A stretch of DNA of 41,542 nt from Ensifer sp. IC3342 (GTDB taxonomy: Bacteria; Pseudomonadota; Alphaproteobacteria; Rhizobiales; Rhizobiaceae): positions 1 to 41,542 of the forward strand of contig NZ_JADYVE010000027.1 of the NCBI RefSeq assembly GCF_020193655.1, given 5' to 3'. The notes beneath the pieces were generated by a model that saw nothing but the letters and a program-made list of their open reading frames with translations, searched no databases and was not told where the DNA came from. The stretch's first letter is position 1. Each line of letters starts with the position of its first letter. A program made the translations under genes and the position numbers. Below are positions 26,408 through 35,035 of the stretch, in pieces.

Positions 26408-27955
26408 ATGAACACTGAAGCGCCAATCCATGTCCACGGTAGCGTCGGCTTCGGGATCGCGACCCCCGTGCCGTCAGCCACGACCGCAGCAAACGCAATT
26501 AGGCAACAAGGCGGCAGCGTCTTCGACATGTATCTCGCCGCCCTAGCGTGTGCTTGGGTCGCGGATCCGGCCAACTGCAGCCCTTTCGGCCGTATGCAAG
26601 GCATCTTTTCCGTGGCGGGGGAAGTCAGTTGCCTGAGTGCCCCGTCCGGGATCCGGAGCGTACCAGCATCCGCGATGCCTGTCCCTGTCCCAGGCAACAT
26701 CGCAGCGTGGTTCCACTTTAAGCGCAGCGGACTCTTGCGCCTGCCAGTACGCGATCTGCTCGCACCTGCCTTCAAGCTTGCACAGCAAGGGTTTGAGCCA
26801 ACCTTGGGCTTGAAGGTCGCTGTCGAAAGCGAGGGTTCCATTCTAGGGGAGGCTATCAAAGCGATCTATATGGATGAGACCGGCGCGCCACGCGAACATG
26901 TTCGAAATCCCGAACTTGCTGAGCTGATTGAGATTCTTGCCGAATCTCATAACGCCGATGATTTTTGGCGGAACCTGAGGGAGAGGGAAGGCGGGCCATG
27001 GCTTTCGGGAGAGTCTCTCGACAACTCGGTTCGCCTGCCGCCTGTACGTGCGCTTGACCTCGGCCCGGACGCCAAAGGGCGGCCCCAGCGCCTCCTTACG
27101 ACTGGAGCTCTTGAGTCATGGGGAACGTGGACCATGCTCGGAGTGGCGGTGACAATCGAACTCCGCCGACGTGGCGTGCTTTCTGATCTTTCGCGTGCCA
27201 TAGAGGCTTATGTCTTAGCCACAATCCTTCTGTTTGAGAGGATACCATTCGCAGTTGGCACGCTCGTGCCCAAAGTTGGGCTCCCTTCAGTCGATATCGA
27301 CATGCCGTCGGAGGCCACTGCAATTGCCAGCCGTGTAATCCAGCTGCTGGATGCGCCCGTCGACGTGTTATGGAAGGAGCTAGGGTCGACATACTTCCCC
27401 GGGCCGGGCAGTTGGACCGACAACGCCAATACCAATCACTTTTCCTTCGCTTCCGGTGATGACTTCCTCTCGTTCACGACTTCACTCGGTCCCTGGTTTG
27501 GAATGAAGGAATCCTGGTGGGGCGCGGGGCTCGGCTACAGCTATGCCATGAAATCAAGGTCGCTCTTCGACGGCCAAACGCACGACATTACCGAGCAGTC
27601 GCCACTCCTCGTCGAAGTAAGCGGTAAACCCAAGCTCGCCATTGGTTCGGCCGGGAGCGAGCGCATTCTGGGTTCGCTCACCTACCTGTTCTTCCTAAGG
27701 TATGGCCTTGGTTTGCGCGACGACATGGCGGATCTGCTGGCGAAGCCGCGCGTATTTCCGAAGGACAGCAAGCTGCGAATGCATGCAGACTTCTGGCCCG
27801 ACGCGCGCGCGCACCTCGAAGCTCGAGGTTTCGAAATTGCGCCGTGTGGGTACGAACCCGACACCCATATGGGCATGGTGAATGCCGTGGAGCGCCTCGA
27901 CGGCGACCTGTATAAAAGCGGAGCCGACCCGTCGAGTACAGGCTGCGCACTTTGA
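26408..27955 (+). CDS. gamma-glutamyltransferase-family protein
   Basis: The 515-residue protein is a GGT-family Ntn hydrolase. The N-terminal region GFGIATPVPSATTAANAIRQ with GGSVFDMYLAALACAWVADP and MPVPVPGNIAAWFHFKRSGL matches the large subunit. The predicted autoprocessing site is TDNANTNHFSFASGDDFLSF, with T342 in the place of the nucleophile. The family's TTH is TNH here, so the second threonine that helps position the nucleophile is replaced by asparagine. Near the C-terminus AIGSAGSERILGSLTYLF corresponds to the oxyanion-region GSPGGSRI of the family. No signal peptide is seen, unlike periplasmic GGTs. The start at 26408 follows AGGAG at six bases; an upstream ATG at 26312 is less likely. 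It probably cleaves a gamma-glutamyl-type bond in the cytoplasm. A short stem GCACTTT/AAAGTGC overlaps the stop. Confidence 0.87.
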   Translation: MNTEAPIHVHGSVGFGIATPVPSATTAANAIRQQGGSVFDMYLAALACAWVADPANCSPFGRMQGIFSVAGEVSCLSAPSGIRSVPASAMPVPVPGNIAAWFHFKRSGLLRLPVRDLLAPAFKLAQQGFEPTLGLKVAVESEGSILGEAIKAIYMDETGAPREHVRNPELAELIEILAESHNADDFWRNLREREGGPWLSGESLDNSVRLPPVRALDLGPDAKGRPQRLLTTGALESWGTWTMLGVAVTIELRRRGVLSDLSRAIEAYVLATILLFERIPFAVGTLVPKVGLPSVDIDMPSEATAIASRVIQLLDAPVDVLWKELGSTYFPGPGSWTDNANTNHFSFASGDDFLSFTTSLGPWFGMKESWWGAGLGYSYAMKSRSLFDGQTHDITEQSPLLVEVSGKPKLAIGSAGSERILGSLTYLFFLRYGLGLRDDMADLLAKPRVFPKDSKLRMHADFWPDARAHLEARGFEIAPCGYEPDTHMGMVNAVERLDGDLYKSGADPSSTGCAL

Positions 27956-28078
27956 TAAAGTGCTTAGGCGATCGGGATTTGATGACCCTAATCGGGACTC
28001 CCAAAGTTCTAAAGCTATCCTATGCGACATGCTATAACATTACGAAAATCGACAAAAGACGCCTTGAATGAGACTGCC

Positions 28079-28400
28079 ATGAGTGTATCGACGCAAACCA
28101 CGGCGCTAAGTGTTCCACAGATTGGCGCAAGGAAAGGCAAGGCTCCTCTTGTATGCCTGACGGCCTATGTCGGGATGGTACTCCACGGCTTTCCGTCGAC
28201 GCTCAGCGTCACGCTCGCCATGATGATCCTGCACGGCATGGCCGTGCGGCGCTGGCTCAATCGCGCACTCTTGGTCGTCGATATGCGCTTCAGGTCCTGT
28301 GAAGAGTCGCCCGAACTTACGTTCCGGAACGCCGCAAGACTGATCGCCAAAACGGGTTGCCCGGCTGTCAAGGTGGCGAACAGACGTCCTTGTCATCCAG
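28079..28400 (+). pseudogene. panB: ketopantoate hydroxymethyltransferase relic with internal deletion
   Basis: The start MSVSTQTTALSVPQIGARKG and APLVCLTAY are typical of rhizobial PanB, the first committed enzyme of pantothenate synthesis. The next residues are VGMVLHGFPSTLSVTLAMMI, so about 20-25 codons with the metal-binding aspartate region (DSLG) have been deleted. The sequence goes on with LLVVDMRFRSCEESPELTFR and LIAKTGCPAVKV and then loses similarity near residue 105 of a family of about 270. It is a truncated, non-functional copy. Confidence 0.82.
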
Positions 28401-28664
28401 GGGTCGAGAGACCATCGTTTCGCGCCATAAAAGTAACCGCAGCGGCAGTGTCGTCGACAACGGAATGCGAGGAGTCGTGAACGCTTCCTCTTTTTCGCGG
28501 CGAATTCCGATGGCGTCGAGCTCAAGAAGATTGCCCTTCCTCCTAGCCTCCCAAGGCGATGTGGCTGTCGTCGAACGTGGTTCGGCGGCAGCCACTTTGA
28601 GTGTCAGCGCCAAACGATCAGGCAAAGAGCGCAAGGTCGCCGGTGTGCCGGGATGGCACGTACG

Positions 28665-29507
28665 ATGACTGCGGTGCCCCAGACCGTCGCTGGTTCCCGG
28701 CTTTGCGCCGTATCGCTCGATGGCTCTTTGGGCAATCCAACGGACCCGGTGCTCAAGCGTGAACAGGCCGTAGCCATCTTCGACCTTCTGGAAAGCAGCG
28801 TTTTCGCCCCGGTCGGTCATGCCGGCGGGCCGTACCGCCTTTGTCTCGCCCGGACCGACAGGCGGCTCGTGGTAACCATCACCAACGACAGCGGCGCCCA
28901 TCTCGTCAGCCATCATCTGTCGCTGACGCCGTTCCGCCGGCTGCTGAAGGACTACACGCTTGTGTGCGACAGCTACCATGACGCCGTGGCCCGCTCGAAC
29001 CCGGAGCGGATCGAAGCGATCGACATGGGGCGGCGCGCCATCCACAACGAGGCGTCCGAGCTTCTGAGGGAGCGCCTCGGATCCAAGATCCTTGTCGATC
29101 AACAAACGGCCCGCCGGCTGTTCACGCTGATCCATCTGCTGGTTGCGCAGAACACCGTTCGGGGTCAGCCGGCATCACGAATTACGAACGCGCAACAACG
29201 GGTGCCCCGCCACCGGAAATCACGTGCCGTCCACGACAGTGGATGTTGCGACCTGCCTGAAAGAGACAAGAATGCCACCGAACGAGGAGAATGCGTCCAC
29301 AACTTTACTGGCGCCCTTGAAGAATCCGGCCTTTCGGTCGATTTTCCTCGCTTCTCAGCTTTCGAGCCTTGGCTGGCTGATGCAGACGGTGGCGCTCAGC
29401 TGGCTGATGGCGACGATCTCCACGTCATACGTGATGGTTGCCCTCGTCCAGGCCTCCTCGACCTTGCCGGCCTTCTTGCTGGCAGTCTTCGTCGGTGCGG
29501 TTGCTGA
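28665..29507 (+). CDS. UPF0262-family protein, C-terminally extended
   Basis: Residues about 14-165 match the UPF0262 family, small conserved alphaproteobacterial proteins of unknown function: REQAVAIFDLLESSVFAPVG, LSLTPFRRLLKDYTLVCDSY, ERIEAIDMGRRAIHNEASEL and LRERLGSKILVDQQTARRLF then TLIHLLV. Family members end there at about 160 residues. This frame runs on for about 115 codons of unrelated sequence, overlapping the start of the next gene, so the original stop was probably lost by an indel. ATG at 28653 is an alternative start. A second, shorter copy is at 31070. The two lie on either side of the MFS_3 gene, suggesting a local duplication. Function is unknown. Confidence 0.75.
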   Translation: MTAVPQTVAGSRLCAVSLDGSLGNPTDPVLKREQAVAIFDLLESSVFAPVGHAGGPYRLCLARTDRRLVVTITNDSGAHLVSHHLSLTPFRRLLKDYTLVCDSYHDAVARSNPERIEAIDMGRRAIHNEASELLRERLGSKILVDQQTARRLFTLIHLLVAQNTVRGQPASRITNAQQRVPRHRKSRAVHDSGCCDLPERDKNATERGECVHNFTGALEESGLSVDFPRFSAFEPWLADADGGAQLADGDDLHVIRDGCPRPGLLDLAGLLAGSLRRCGC

Positions 29508-30888
29508 CAACTTCAGCCGGCGTATGGTCATGATCATCGGCCGCAGCCTGATGGCATCCTCCGCGATGCTGACGATCCTCATGGCGTTTGGCATCACCGA
29601 TCCGTGGTTGATTCTCGCCCTCAGCTTTCTGGACGGCTGTGGCATCGCCCTCAGCGACCCTGCCTGGCGAGCGTCCATAGGCTATATCCTGGATCGCCGC
29701 CATTTGCAGGCCGCCGTTACGCTCCTCAACGTCGGGCCGGCGCTTGGCGGGTTCATCGTTGCCGCTTTCGGGCCGCTTGTCACATTCGCCTTGAGCACGC
29801 TCGGCTTTATCGCCCCCTTACCGCTTTGTGGCGCAACAACTGGAAGGTGCAAACCTCATCCCTTCCCCGCGAAGCGCTTATGACGGCCATTTATGATGGT
29901 CTGCGCTTCACAGCCATATCCTCGGAAATCAAATCGACGATCGCACGCGGAACCCTGTTCGGGCTGGCGAGCACGGCGATCCTGGCGCTCCTGCCGCTGA
30001 TTGCGCGTGACCATTTGAAGGCCGGCCCCGTCACTTACGGCATTCCGATGGCTGGCTTCGGCGCGGGCGCACTCCTGGCTGGGCTCACGAACCCATCGCT
30101 CAGGCGGGTGCTCACACAGGAACGTTTAATCGTCTTGGCCTGCCTTGCCTGCGCTGCATCTGCGTTTTCGCTTGCGTTCAAAACTTCTCTCGCCATTGCA
30201 ACGGCTTCCCTCGCGATAGGCGGCGCCGGCTGGGTGACCGCATGGTCGGGACTTGGCGTGAATGTGCAACTGGCAAGCCCGCGCTGGATCGTCGGACGCA
30301 CGATTTCGATCTATAGCGCGTTCACCTATGGCGGAATAGCCGGCGGCAGTTGGCTCTGGGGTACGGTCGCGGAAAGCTATTCGCTTGCCACGGCACTGGC
30401 GAGCTCCGCGAGCGCAACGGTCTTGGTCGCCGCTCTGGGGCTCAAACTGCCGATCAGCAATCGTTCTGAATCGGAACTTGAACCTTCAGGCAGCTTCAGT
30501 GCACCGGCGGTTGCCCTTGATCTGAAGCCGAGGAAGTGGCCCCATCCTGATTTCGTCCGAATATGGGACACCGGAGCAGAATATCGATCTCTTTTTCGAC
30601 CTTATGCGCGAACGCCGGCACATCCAAAGCCGAGCAGGAGCTCGCCACTGGTCGCTCACCCGGGACGTTCAGGAGCCTTCACGGTGGATGGAGAGCTACC
30701 GCACGCCGACCTGGACAGACTACCAACGCCTGCATCACCGGCTAACCGTAGCCGACAAGCTGCTGGACCAGGAGCTCCTGAAACTGAACACGCCGATAAG
30801 GCCGCCGCGAAAAACCATTCTGGTCGAGCGTCCGACCGGAGCTGCCCGCGAGTTGTCACCGCCGGTGCCTTATGTTTCGCAGAAATGA
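29272..30888 (+). pseudogene. MFS_3-type exporter, second copy, frameshifted
   Basis: The start at 29272 gives MPPNEENASTTLLAPLKNPA and the first helix IFLASQLSSLGWLMQTVALS. AVADNFSRRMVMIIGRSLM is motif A. The frame breaks at about 29815, after GPLVTFALSTLGFIAPL, and continues as ALWRNNWKVQTSSLPREALM. A second break near 30560 leads to the soluble C-terminal part in the first frame (DLMRERRHIQSRAGARHWSL, TRDVQEPSRWMESYRTPTWT). Repaired, it is a typical twelve-helix exporter with the C-terminal extension of the transmembrane secretion effector family, as at 14537. The two copies are clearly diverged, so they are not a recent duplication. Confidence 0.83.
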
Positions 30889-31069
30889 GCTGTCCGCGGG
30901 AGAACAGGATTTAGCAGATGTTTTATCGCCAGAGGCGAATTGGTGAGGATTCCGGATGTTTTCGAAATTCAAGCTCATCTTTGATGAGGGTCTGGTCAGA
31001 CAGCGACATGGGCGTTGCAACGTGCGTCGAAGCGTCGTGCGCAGCCAGGAGCAGCATCTGACGACCGCC

Positions 31070-31624
31070 ATGTTCCGGCTTTGCGATGTGTCGCTGGACC
31101 GCTCGTTCGGCGGCAGCGACGTGCGCACCGAGCGGGAGCACGCTATCGCCGTCTGCGACCTGCTTGAGAATAACACCTTCGTTCCGATCGGCCATAGCGG
31201 CGGACCTTATCGTCTCAAGCTTGCATCGGCTGAGGGGCGGCTGGCGCTGCATGTCGCTACTGAGAATGGAGCGCATGTCATAAGCCATTACCTGTCGATT
31301 GCTCCGTTCCGCCGTCTGCTCAAGGACTACGTGCTGACGTGCGAGAGCTTCTATGACGCCATGCCGTGTGCGTGCACCGCCAGATTTGAAGCGATCGACA
31401 TGGGTCGTCGGGCCCTTCACGACGCCGCCGCCGAGCTGCTGAGAGAACGGCTCGCCCCCAAGGTAACCGTCGACAAAAACACGGCCCGTCGGCTGTTCAC
31501 ACTGATTTACGTCCTGCTCATGCGAAACACCTCTTTGGTGCTCGGCTCGCATGAGACGAAGAGAGTTGTCCGACAAACCTTCGATTCAAGTTCTGGAGGA
31601 CGCATCCGGAATTCTAAAGGATGA
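31070..31624 (+). CDS. UPF0262-family protein
   Basis: The protein carries the complete family core: MFRLCDVSLDRSFGGSDVRT, EREHAIAVCDLLENNTFVPI, LSIAPFRRLLKDYVLTCESF, RFEAIDMGRRALHDAAAELL and LAPKVTVDKNTARRLFTLIY. The start at 31070 matches the family N-terminus. The frame is open upstream to 30956, giving 38 extra residues without family similarity. After the core about 35 extra residues follow before the stop at 31624. It is an unknown-function protein. It shares many residues with the copy at 28665 but is clearly diverged. The AraC-like gene starts seven bases downstream. Confidence 0.78.
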   Translation: MFRLCDVSLDRSFGGSDVRTEREHAIAVCDLLENNTFVPIGHSGGPYRLKLASAEGRLALHVATENGAHVISHYLSIAPFRRLLKDYVLTCESFYDAMPCACTARFEAIDMGRRALHDAAAELLRERLAPKVTVDKNTARRLFTLIYVLLMRNTSLVLGSHETKRVVRQTFDSSSGGRIRNSKG

Positions 31625-31630
31625 GACAGG

Positions 31631-32917
31631 ATGCAAACTGATGTATATCACGGCTCTCGTGCAGTAAGCCACGCAACGATCCCATTTCGTTCGGGCAAGC
31701 TGGTCTTGTCCCTCCTCGTCCTGGTGGCGATCGTCGCTTCCGTCGCCGTTTTGCTTTACGGAGCGCTCAACGCATCGCTACTGCTATTGGTGTTGGACTG
31801 CAACACGGTGTCGGCCGAAGTGCCACTCGCCCACCTATGCAGTTCGCTAGCTACTCTCTACGATCCGGACTTTCGGACCATCGTCTGGAACGCCGTGCTT
31901 TATTGCGCGACCCTTCCGAGTGCAGATGATCCGCCAAGGGCAGAGAGTTTCGCGGCGCATTCGCGTGACGCAATTCTGGCCAAGCTTGATGCTGCCGAGC
32001 CGAACTGGAGGTGGACCGTTACCGCCGACAGTGCGGATGAGTGGTCGCTCGTATACCGCAGGCAACAACTTCAATCCGCCTGGCTGACAAGCGTGGAGCA
32101 TTCCGTCGGTCTGCAGGCGCTTGCCAGGCGCGACACAGGTCTCATCAGCTTTTTCTTCGTTCTGGTCGGGCAGATCGACATCACCGACCGGCGAACACGC
32201 AAAACCCTCTGTATCGCCCCGAACCATGTCGCTAGCGTTCGCGAAGGTGCAGGCAAGCGAATGGCGGTCCAATCTCAAAGTTCATGGTTGGCCTTCCACA
32301 TACCTGAACCGGCTCTGCGGCGGAACTTCGAGGACCTGACAGGCAGACTGTATGTGCAGGAGTTCGTATTGCCGCTGACGCGTTTTGCCGACGATAACGC
32401 CCAAGGTTTGTATCAGACGCTGCGGCAGGCAGACAGGGAGCTCAGTTCGACCTCAATGGAAGCACCACCGATGTTGGCAAAGGCGTACCAGCAATTGGCG
32501 CTCGTGAAGCTGTTTTCGACGATGCCTCACAATTTAGCAGAGGCGTTCTGTCAAGGAAACCTCTTCGACGCGCCCAGGCAACTCCTCAAAGCCGAGGCGT
32601 TCATGCGCGATAATTTGACCATTCCTATTACGATTGACGATCTCGCCGGCGCGGCTGGGTGTACGCCGCGGGCGCTCCAGAGGCTGTTTCGCACCTACCG
32701 GGGAGGGTCGCCCATGGGAGTGCTCTGCAACTACAGGCTTGCCGCTGCCCACGGCGCGATCAAGGCCGGTCGAACGCAGAGCATCACTGACTTGGCTTTG
32801 AGTCTTCAGTTTTCCAATCCCGGCCGGTTCTCGGCCCTTTACAAGGCCGCCTACGGCCTCAGCCCCTCGTCCGCCCTCCGATTCACTCACAACGAAGACC
32901 TCACGGAGAAACCATAG
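31631..32917 (+). CDS. AraC-family regulator with an N-terminal membrane segment
   Basis: The 428-residue protein has a C-terminal AraC-type double helix-turn-helix at about 320-415: FMRDNLTIPITIDDLAGAAG, CTPRALQRLFRTYRGGSPMG and ITDLALSLQFSNPGRFSALY with KAAYGLSPS, all typical. The middle (about 150-260) resembles the AraC_binding_2 sensor domain (SFFFVLVGQIDITDRRTRKT and WLAFHIPEPALRRNFEDLTG). The first 60 residues are unusual. Residues 24-57 are strongly hydrophobic (LVLSLLVLVAIVASVAVLLY), like a membrane anchor. No methionine occurs between residue 1 and the sensor domain, so the alternative is a GTG or TTG start further in, or a fusion with a neighbouring fragment. The signal bound and the target genes are unknown. 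Confidence 0.8.
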   Translation: MQTDVYHGSRAVSHATIPFRSGKLVLSLLVLVAIVASVAVLLYGALNASLLLLVLDCNTVSAEVPLAHLCSSLATLYDPDFRTIVWNAVLYCATLPSADDPPRAESFAAHSRDAILAKLDAAEPNWRWTVTADSADEWSLVYRRQQLQSAWLTSVEHSVGLQALARRDTGLISFFFVLVGQIDITDRRTRKTLCIAPNHVASVREGAGKRMAVQSQSSWLAFHIPEPALRRNFEDLTGRLYVQEFVLPLTRFADDNAQGLYQTLRQADRELSSTSMEAPPMLAKAYQQLALVKLFSTMPHNLAEAFCQGNLFDAPRQLLKAEAFMRDNLTIPITIDDLAGAAGCTPRALQRLFRTYRGGSPMGVLCNYRLAAAHGAIKAGRTQSITDLALSLQFSNPGRFSALYKAAYGLSPSSALRFTHNEDLTEKP

Positions 32918-33045
32918 TGTTCCGAGGCACCGACGCAAAAACTCGTAGGTTGAACGCGAGGTGGGTGGTATCGGTAGCGGGCGGGCATCGCCGGGAGACG
33001 CCCTGCCGGAATATTCGTGCTCTGTATCACGCACGTTCAACGGTG

Positions 33046-33186
33046 GCCATTCACTTCCTAACTGATGAAGAAGATACCGCTTCACCCCTTGAAAAAACGT
33101 GCCTTCTGTGGGTATCACGAGCCAGGACCTTAGCCGAGATCGCGTTGATTCTGGGTAAAGCGTCACTGAAATCGACCATGGCCTAA
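33046..33186 (+). pseudogene. LuxR-type helix-turn-helix fragment
   Basis: The end of the frame reads LEKTCLLWVSRARTLAEIAL then ILGKASLKS, close to the LuxR/TraR DNA-binding motif (REKECLLWAA.GKT..EIA.ILG). The rest of the LuxR domain and the whole sensor domain are missing, and the sequence ends at the IS481 left end, so the insertion probably truncated it. Only about 40 codons are recognisable. Confidence 0.5.
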
Positions 33187-34195
33187 GTGTTTGATCCCAG
33201 GCTTTGATGGTGCATTATCCTCGCCGGCTTGGAGAGAGGCACTATAGGACAGGTTCTACACGGCAGCGCCACGACGACAGAGGCAATCCGTCGAGCAATA
33301 CAAAATAGTCAAGAGAGCCTGAGGGCGCTGTCGAAACGCTACGGGATCAATCCGAAGACGGTGGCGAAGTGGAAGAAACGCAGCTCCGTTGCCGATCGTC
33401 CGACCGGTCCGCAGGAGCCGCGCTCGACGGTCCTGTCGCCGGAGGAGGAAGCGGTCATCGTGGCCTTTCGCAAGCACGCTCTTTTGCCGCTCGACGATTG
33501 CCTCTATGCGCTGCAGCCGACCATTCCGCACCTGACGCGCTCGTCGCTGCACCGCTGCCTGCAGCGCCATGGGATCAGCCGCCTGCCGGATGTTGAGGGC
33601 GACAAGCCGGCAAAGAAGAAGTTCAAATCCTACCCGATCGGCTATTTCCACATCGACATTGCCGAAGTCCAGACCGCCGAGGGCAAGCTTTATCTCTTCG
33701 TGGCGATCGACCGGACATCGAAGTTTGCCTATGCCGAGTTGCATGCGAAGGCCGGCAAAATGGCTGCGGCGCAGTTCCTGCGCAACCTAATCGCCGTCGT
33801 TCCCTATGCCATCCACACGGTGCTGACCGACAATGGCGTCCAATTCACCAATCGAGCCTGTGACACATATGCCTTCCATCACATCTTCGATCGGATCTGC
33901 GATGAGAACGGCATCGAACATCGTCTTACCAAGGTGAAGCATCCCTGGACAAACGGCCAGGTCGAGCGGATGAACCGCACGATCAAGGACGCCACCGTCA
34001 AGCGCTTTCATTACGACGATCACGATCAGTTGCGCCGGCACCTCGACGACTTCATCGCCGCCTACAATTTCGGCCGCAGATTGAAGACCCTCAAAGGCCT
34101 CACGCCCTATGAGTTCATATGCAAAGCCTGGACAAAGGAGCCGCAACGATTCAGGCTAAACCCAATCCAGAAAATGCCGGGACTGAACACTTAGA
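33183..34195 (+). mobile_element. IS481-family insertion sequence with terminal inverted repeats
   Basis: The left end reads CTAAGTGTTTGATCCCAGG. The complement of the right end reads CTAAGTGTTCAGTCCCGG, giving inverted repeats of about 18 bases with a few mismatches. Between them lies one transposase gene. The length of about 1.0 kb is normal for IS481. The element cuts into the LuxR fragment at its left. Confidence 0.82.
33229..34194 (+). CDS. IS481-family transposase
   Basis: The 321-residue DDE transposase is intact. The N-terminal helix-turn-helix (IQNSQESLRALSKRYGINPK) is followed by a second HTH region. The rve core carries the acids: FHIDIAEVQTAEGKLYLFVA with the first aspartate, HTVLTDNGVQFTNRA with the second, and HPWTNGQVERMNRTIKDATV with the glutamate. 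The annotated start is TTG at 33229. Relatives start with MGQVLHG; here that position reads ATA, so the usual ATG was lost by mutation and expression may be weak. Confidence 0.88.
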   Translation: MERGTIGQVLHGSATTTEAIRRAIQNSQESLRALSKRYGINPKTVAKWKKRSSVADRPTGPQEPRSTVLSPEEEAVIVAFRKHALLPLDDCLYALQPTIPHLTRSSLHRCLQRHGISRLPDVEGDKPAKKKFKSYPIGYFHIDIAEVQTAEGKLYLFVAIDRTSKFAYAELHAKAGKMAAAQFLRNLIAVVPYAIHTVLTDNGVQFTNRACDTYAFHHIFDRICDENGIEHRLTKVKHPWTNGQVERMNRTIKDATVKRFHYDDHDQLRRHLDDFIAAYNFGRRLKTLKGLTPYEFICKAWTKEPQRFRLNPIQKMPGLNT

Positions 34196-35035
34196 GCGAG
34201 CGCTCGCGATGCTCGGAGCAAGCTCGATAAAGGAGGCCCCGGAGAAGGCGAACCTCTCGGCGATGGACCGAGGTGAGAAGTCACCAGAAGGTGCGCGCGG
34301 GCGCTCCACAGGCTGCTTCGCACGGAAGGTTCGTGAATGGGCAGGCTCGGCAACTGCAGGCGCGACGCCGCCGGGCCGCGATCAGGAGGGGCTTATGGCG
34401 CGCATCACTGACTTGGTTTTTGAGCCTTCAATTCTCTCCACGCCGCCTTATGTCGGCTGATCATATCAACGCATCACTTTCAGGTGGCGCATCCATGCCG
34501 ATGCCGCCGTGCCGTATGCCGCTGCTCATGTGTACGTGACGGTAACGTCCCGACATGAAAGTCGCGTCGCTATCCGTATAGAGCGCTTTGCGAAATGCGC
34601 TTAGCTTCGAAACCGAAAATGCGACGCCAGGCTGGAGGGTCTGGCGTCGCAACACGGGAAGAGCCCGTCTTCTCGTCGGGCAGACAACGTTTATCACGCG
34701 TTCCTTATATGTCAAGTATAAAGCAACCATGAGATTTGCTTTGTGCGATGATTCCCTAAATAGAGTAATATTACTAAAGCACAACTCAAGCGAGGACCGT
34801 TATACAAATAGCGACACCATTTCCGTTACATTTTGAACACTCGTCGCTTCCTTTTGTCAACGCGGCTGGATCTCTCAACTAATTCTTATTAGTACCTGAT
34901 CATATTCAATGATACCTCTGCGCTCGCTGCCCGTCTTGTAGGATGGATTGTTTCGCCGCAGCGCGAGCGAGGTAGCCGTTGAATACAGGACCGCCCTGCA
35001 CAGGCCCTTGCCTAACTAAAGGAGAGATCGATCGC
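34196..35035. other. intergenic region before the porin, with a perfect stem-loop
   Basis: No gene is supported here. 34196-34460 contains only unrecognised frames. From about 34690 the sequence becomes noticeably A/T-rich, as expected for the porin promoter region, but no confident -35/-10 pair was fixed. Confidence 0.4.
34620..34651. terminator. 11-bp perfect stem-loop, possible terminator for the minus strand
   Basis: TGCGACGCCAG (34620-34630) is the exact complement of CTGGCGTCGCA (34641-34651), with a 10-base loop. On the minus strand the stem is followed by ATTTTCGG, a short T run, so it could end a minus-strand transcript. No gene is known to feed it. Confidence 0.45.

Noticed and set aside
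25697..26498. Long minus-strand frames opposite the C45 gene
   Set aside because: They have no motifs, while the plus strand carries the C45 nucleophile and family blocks.
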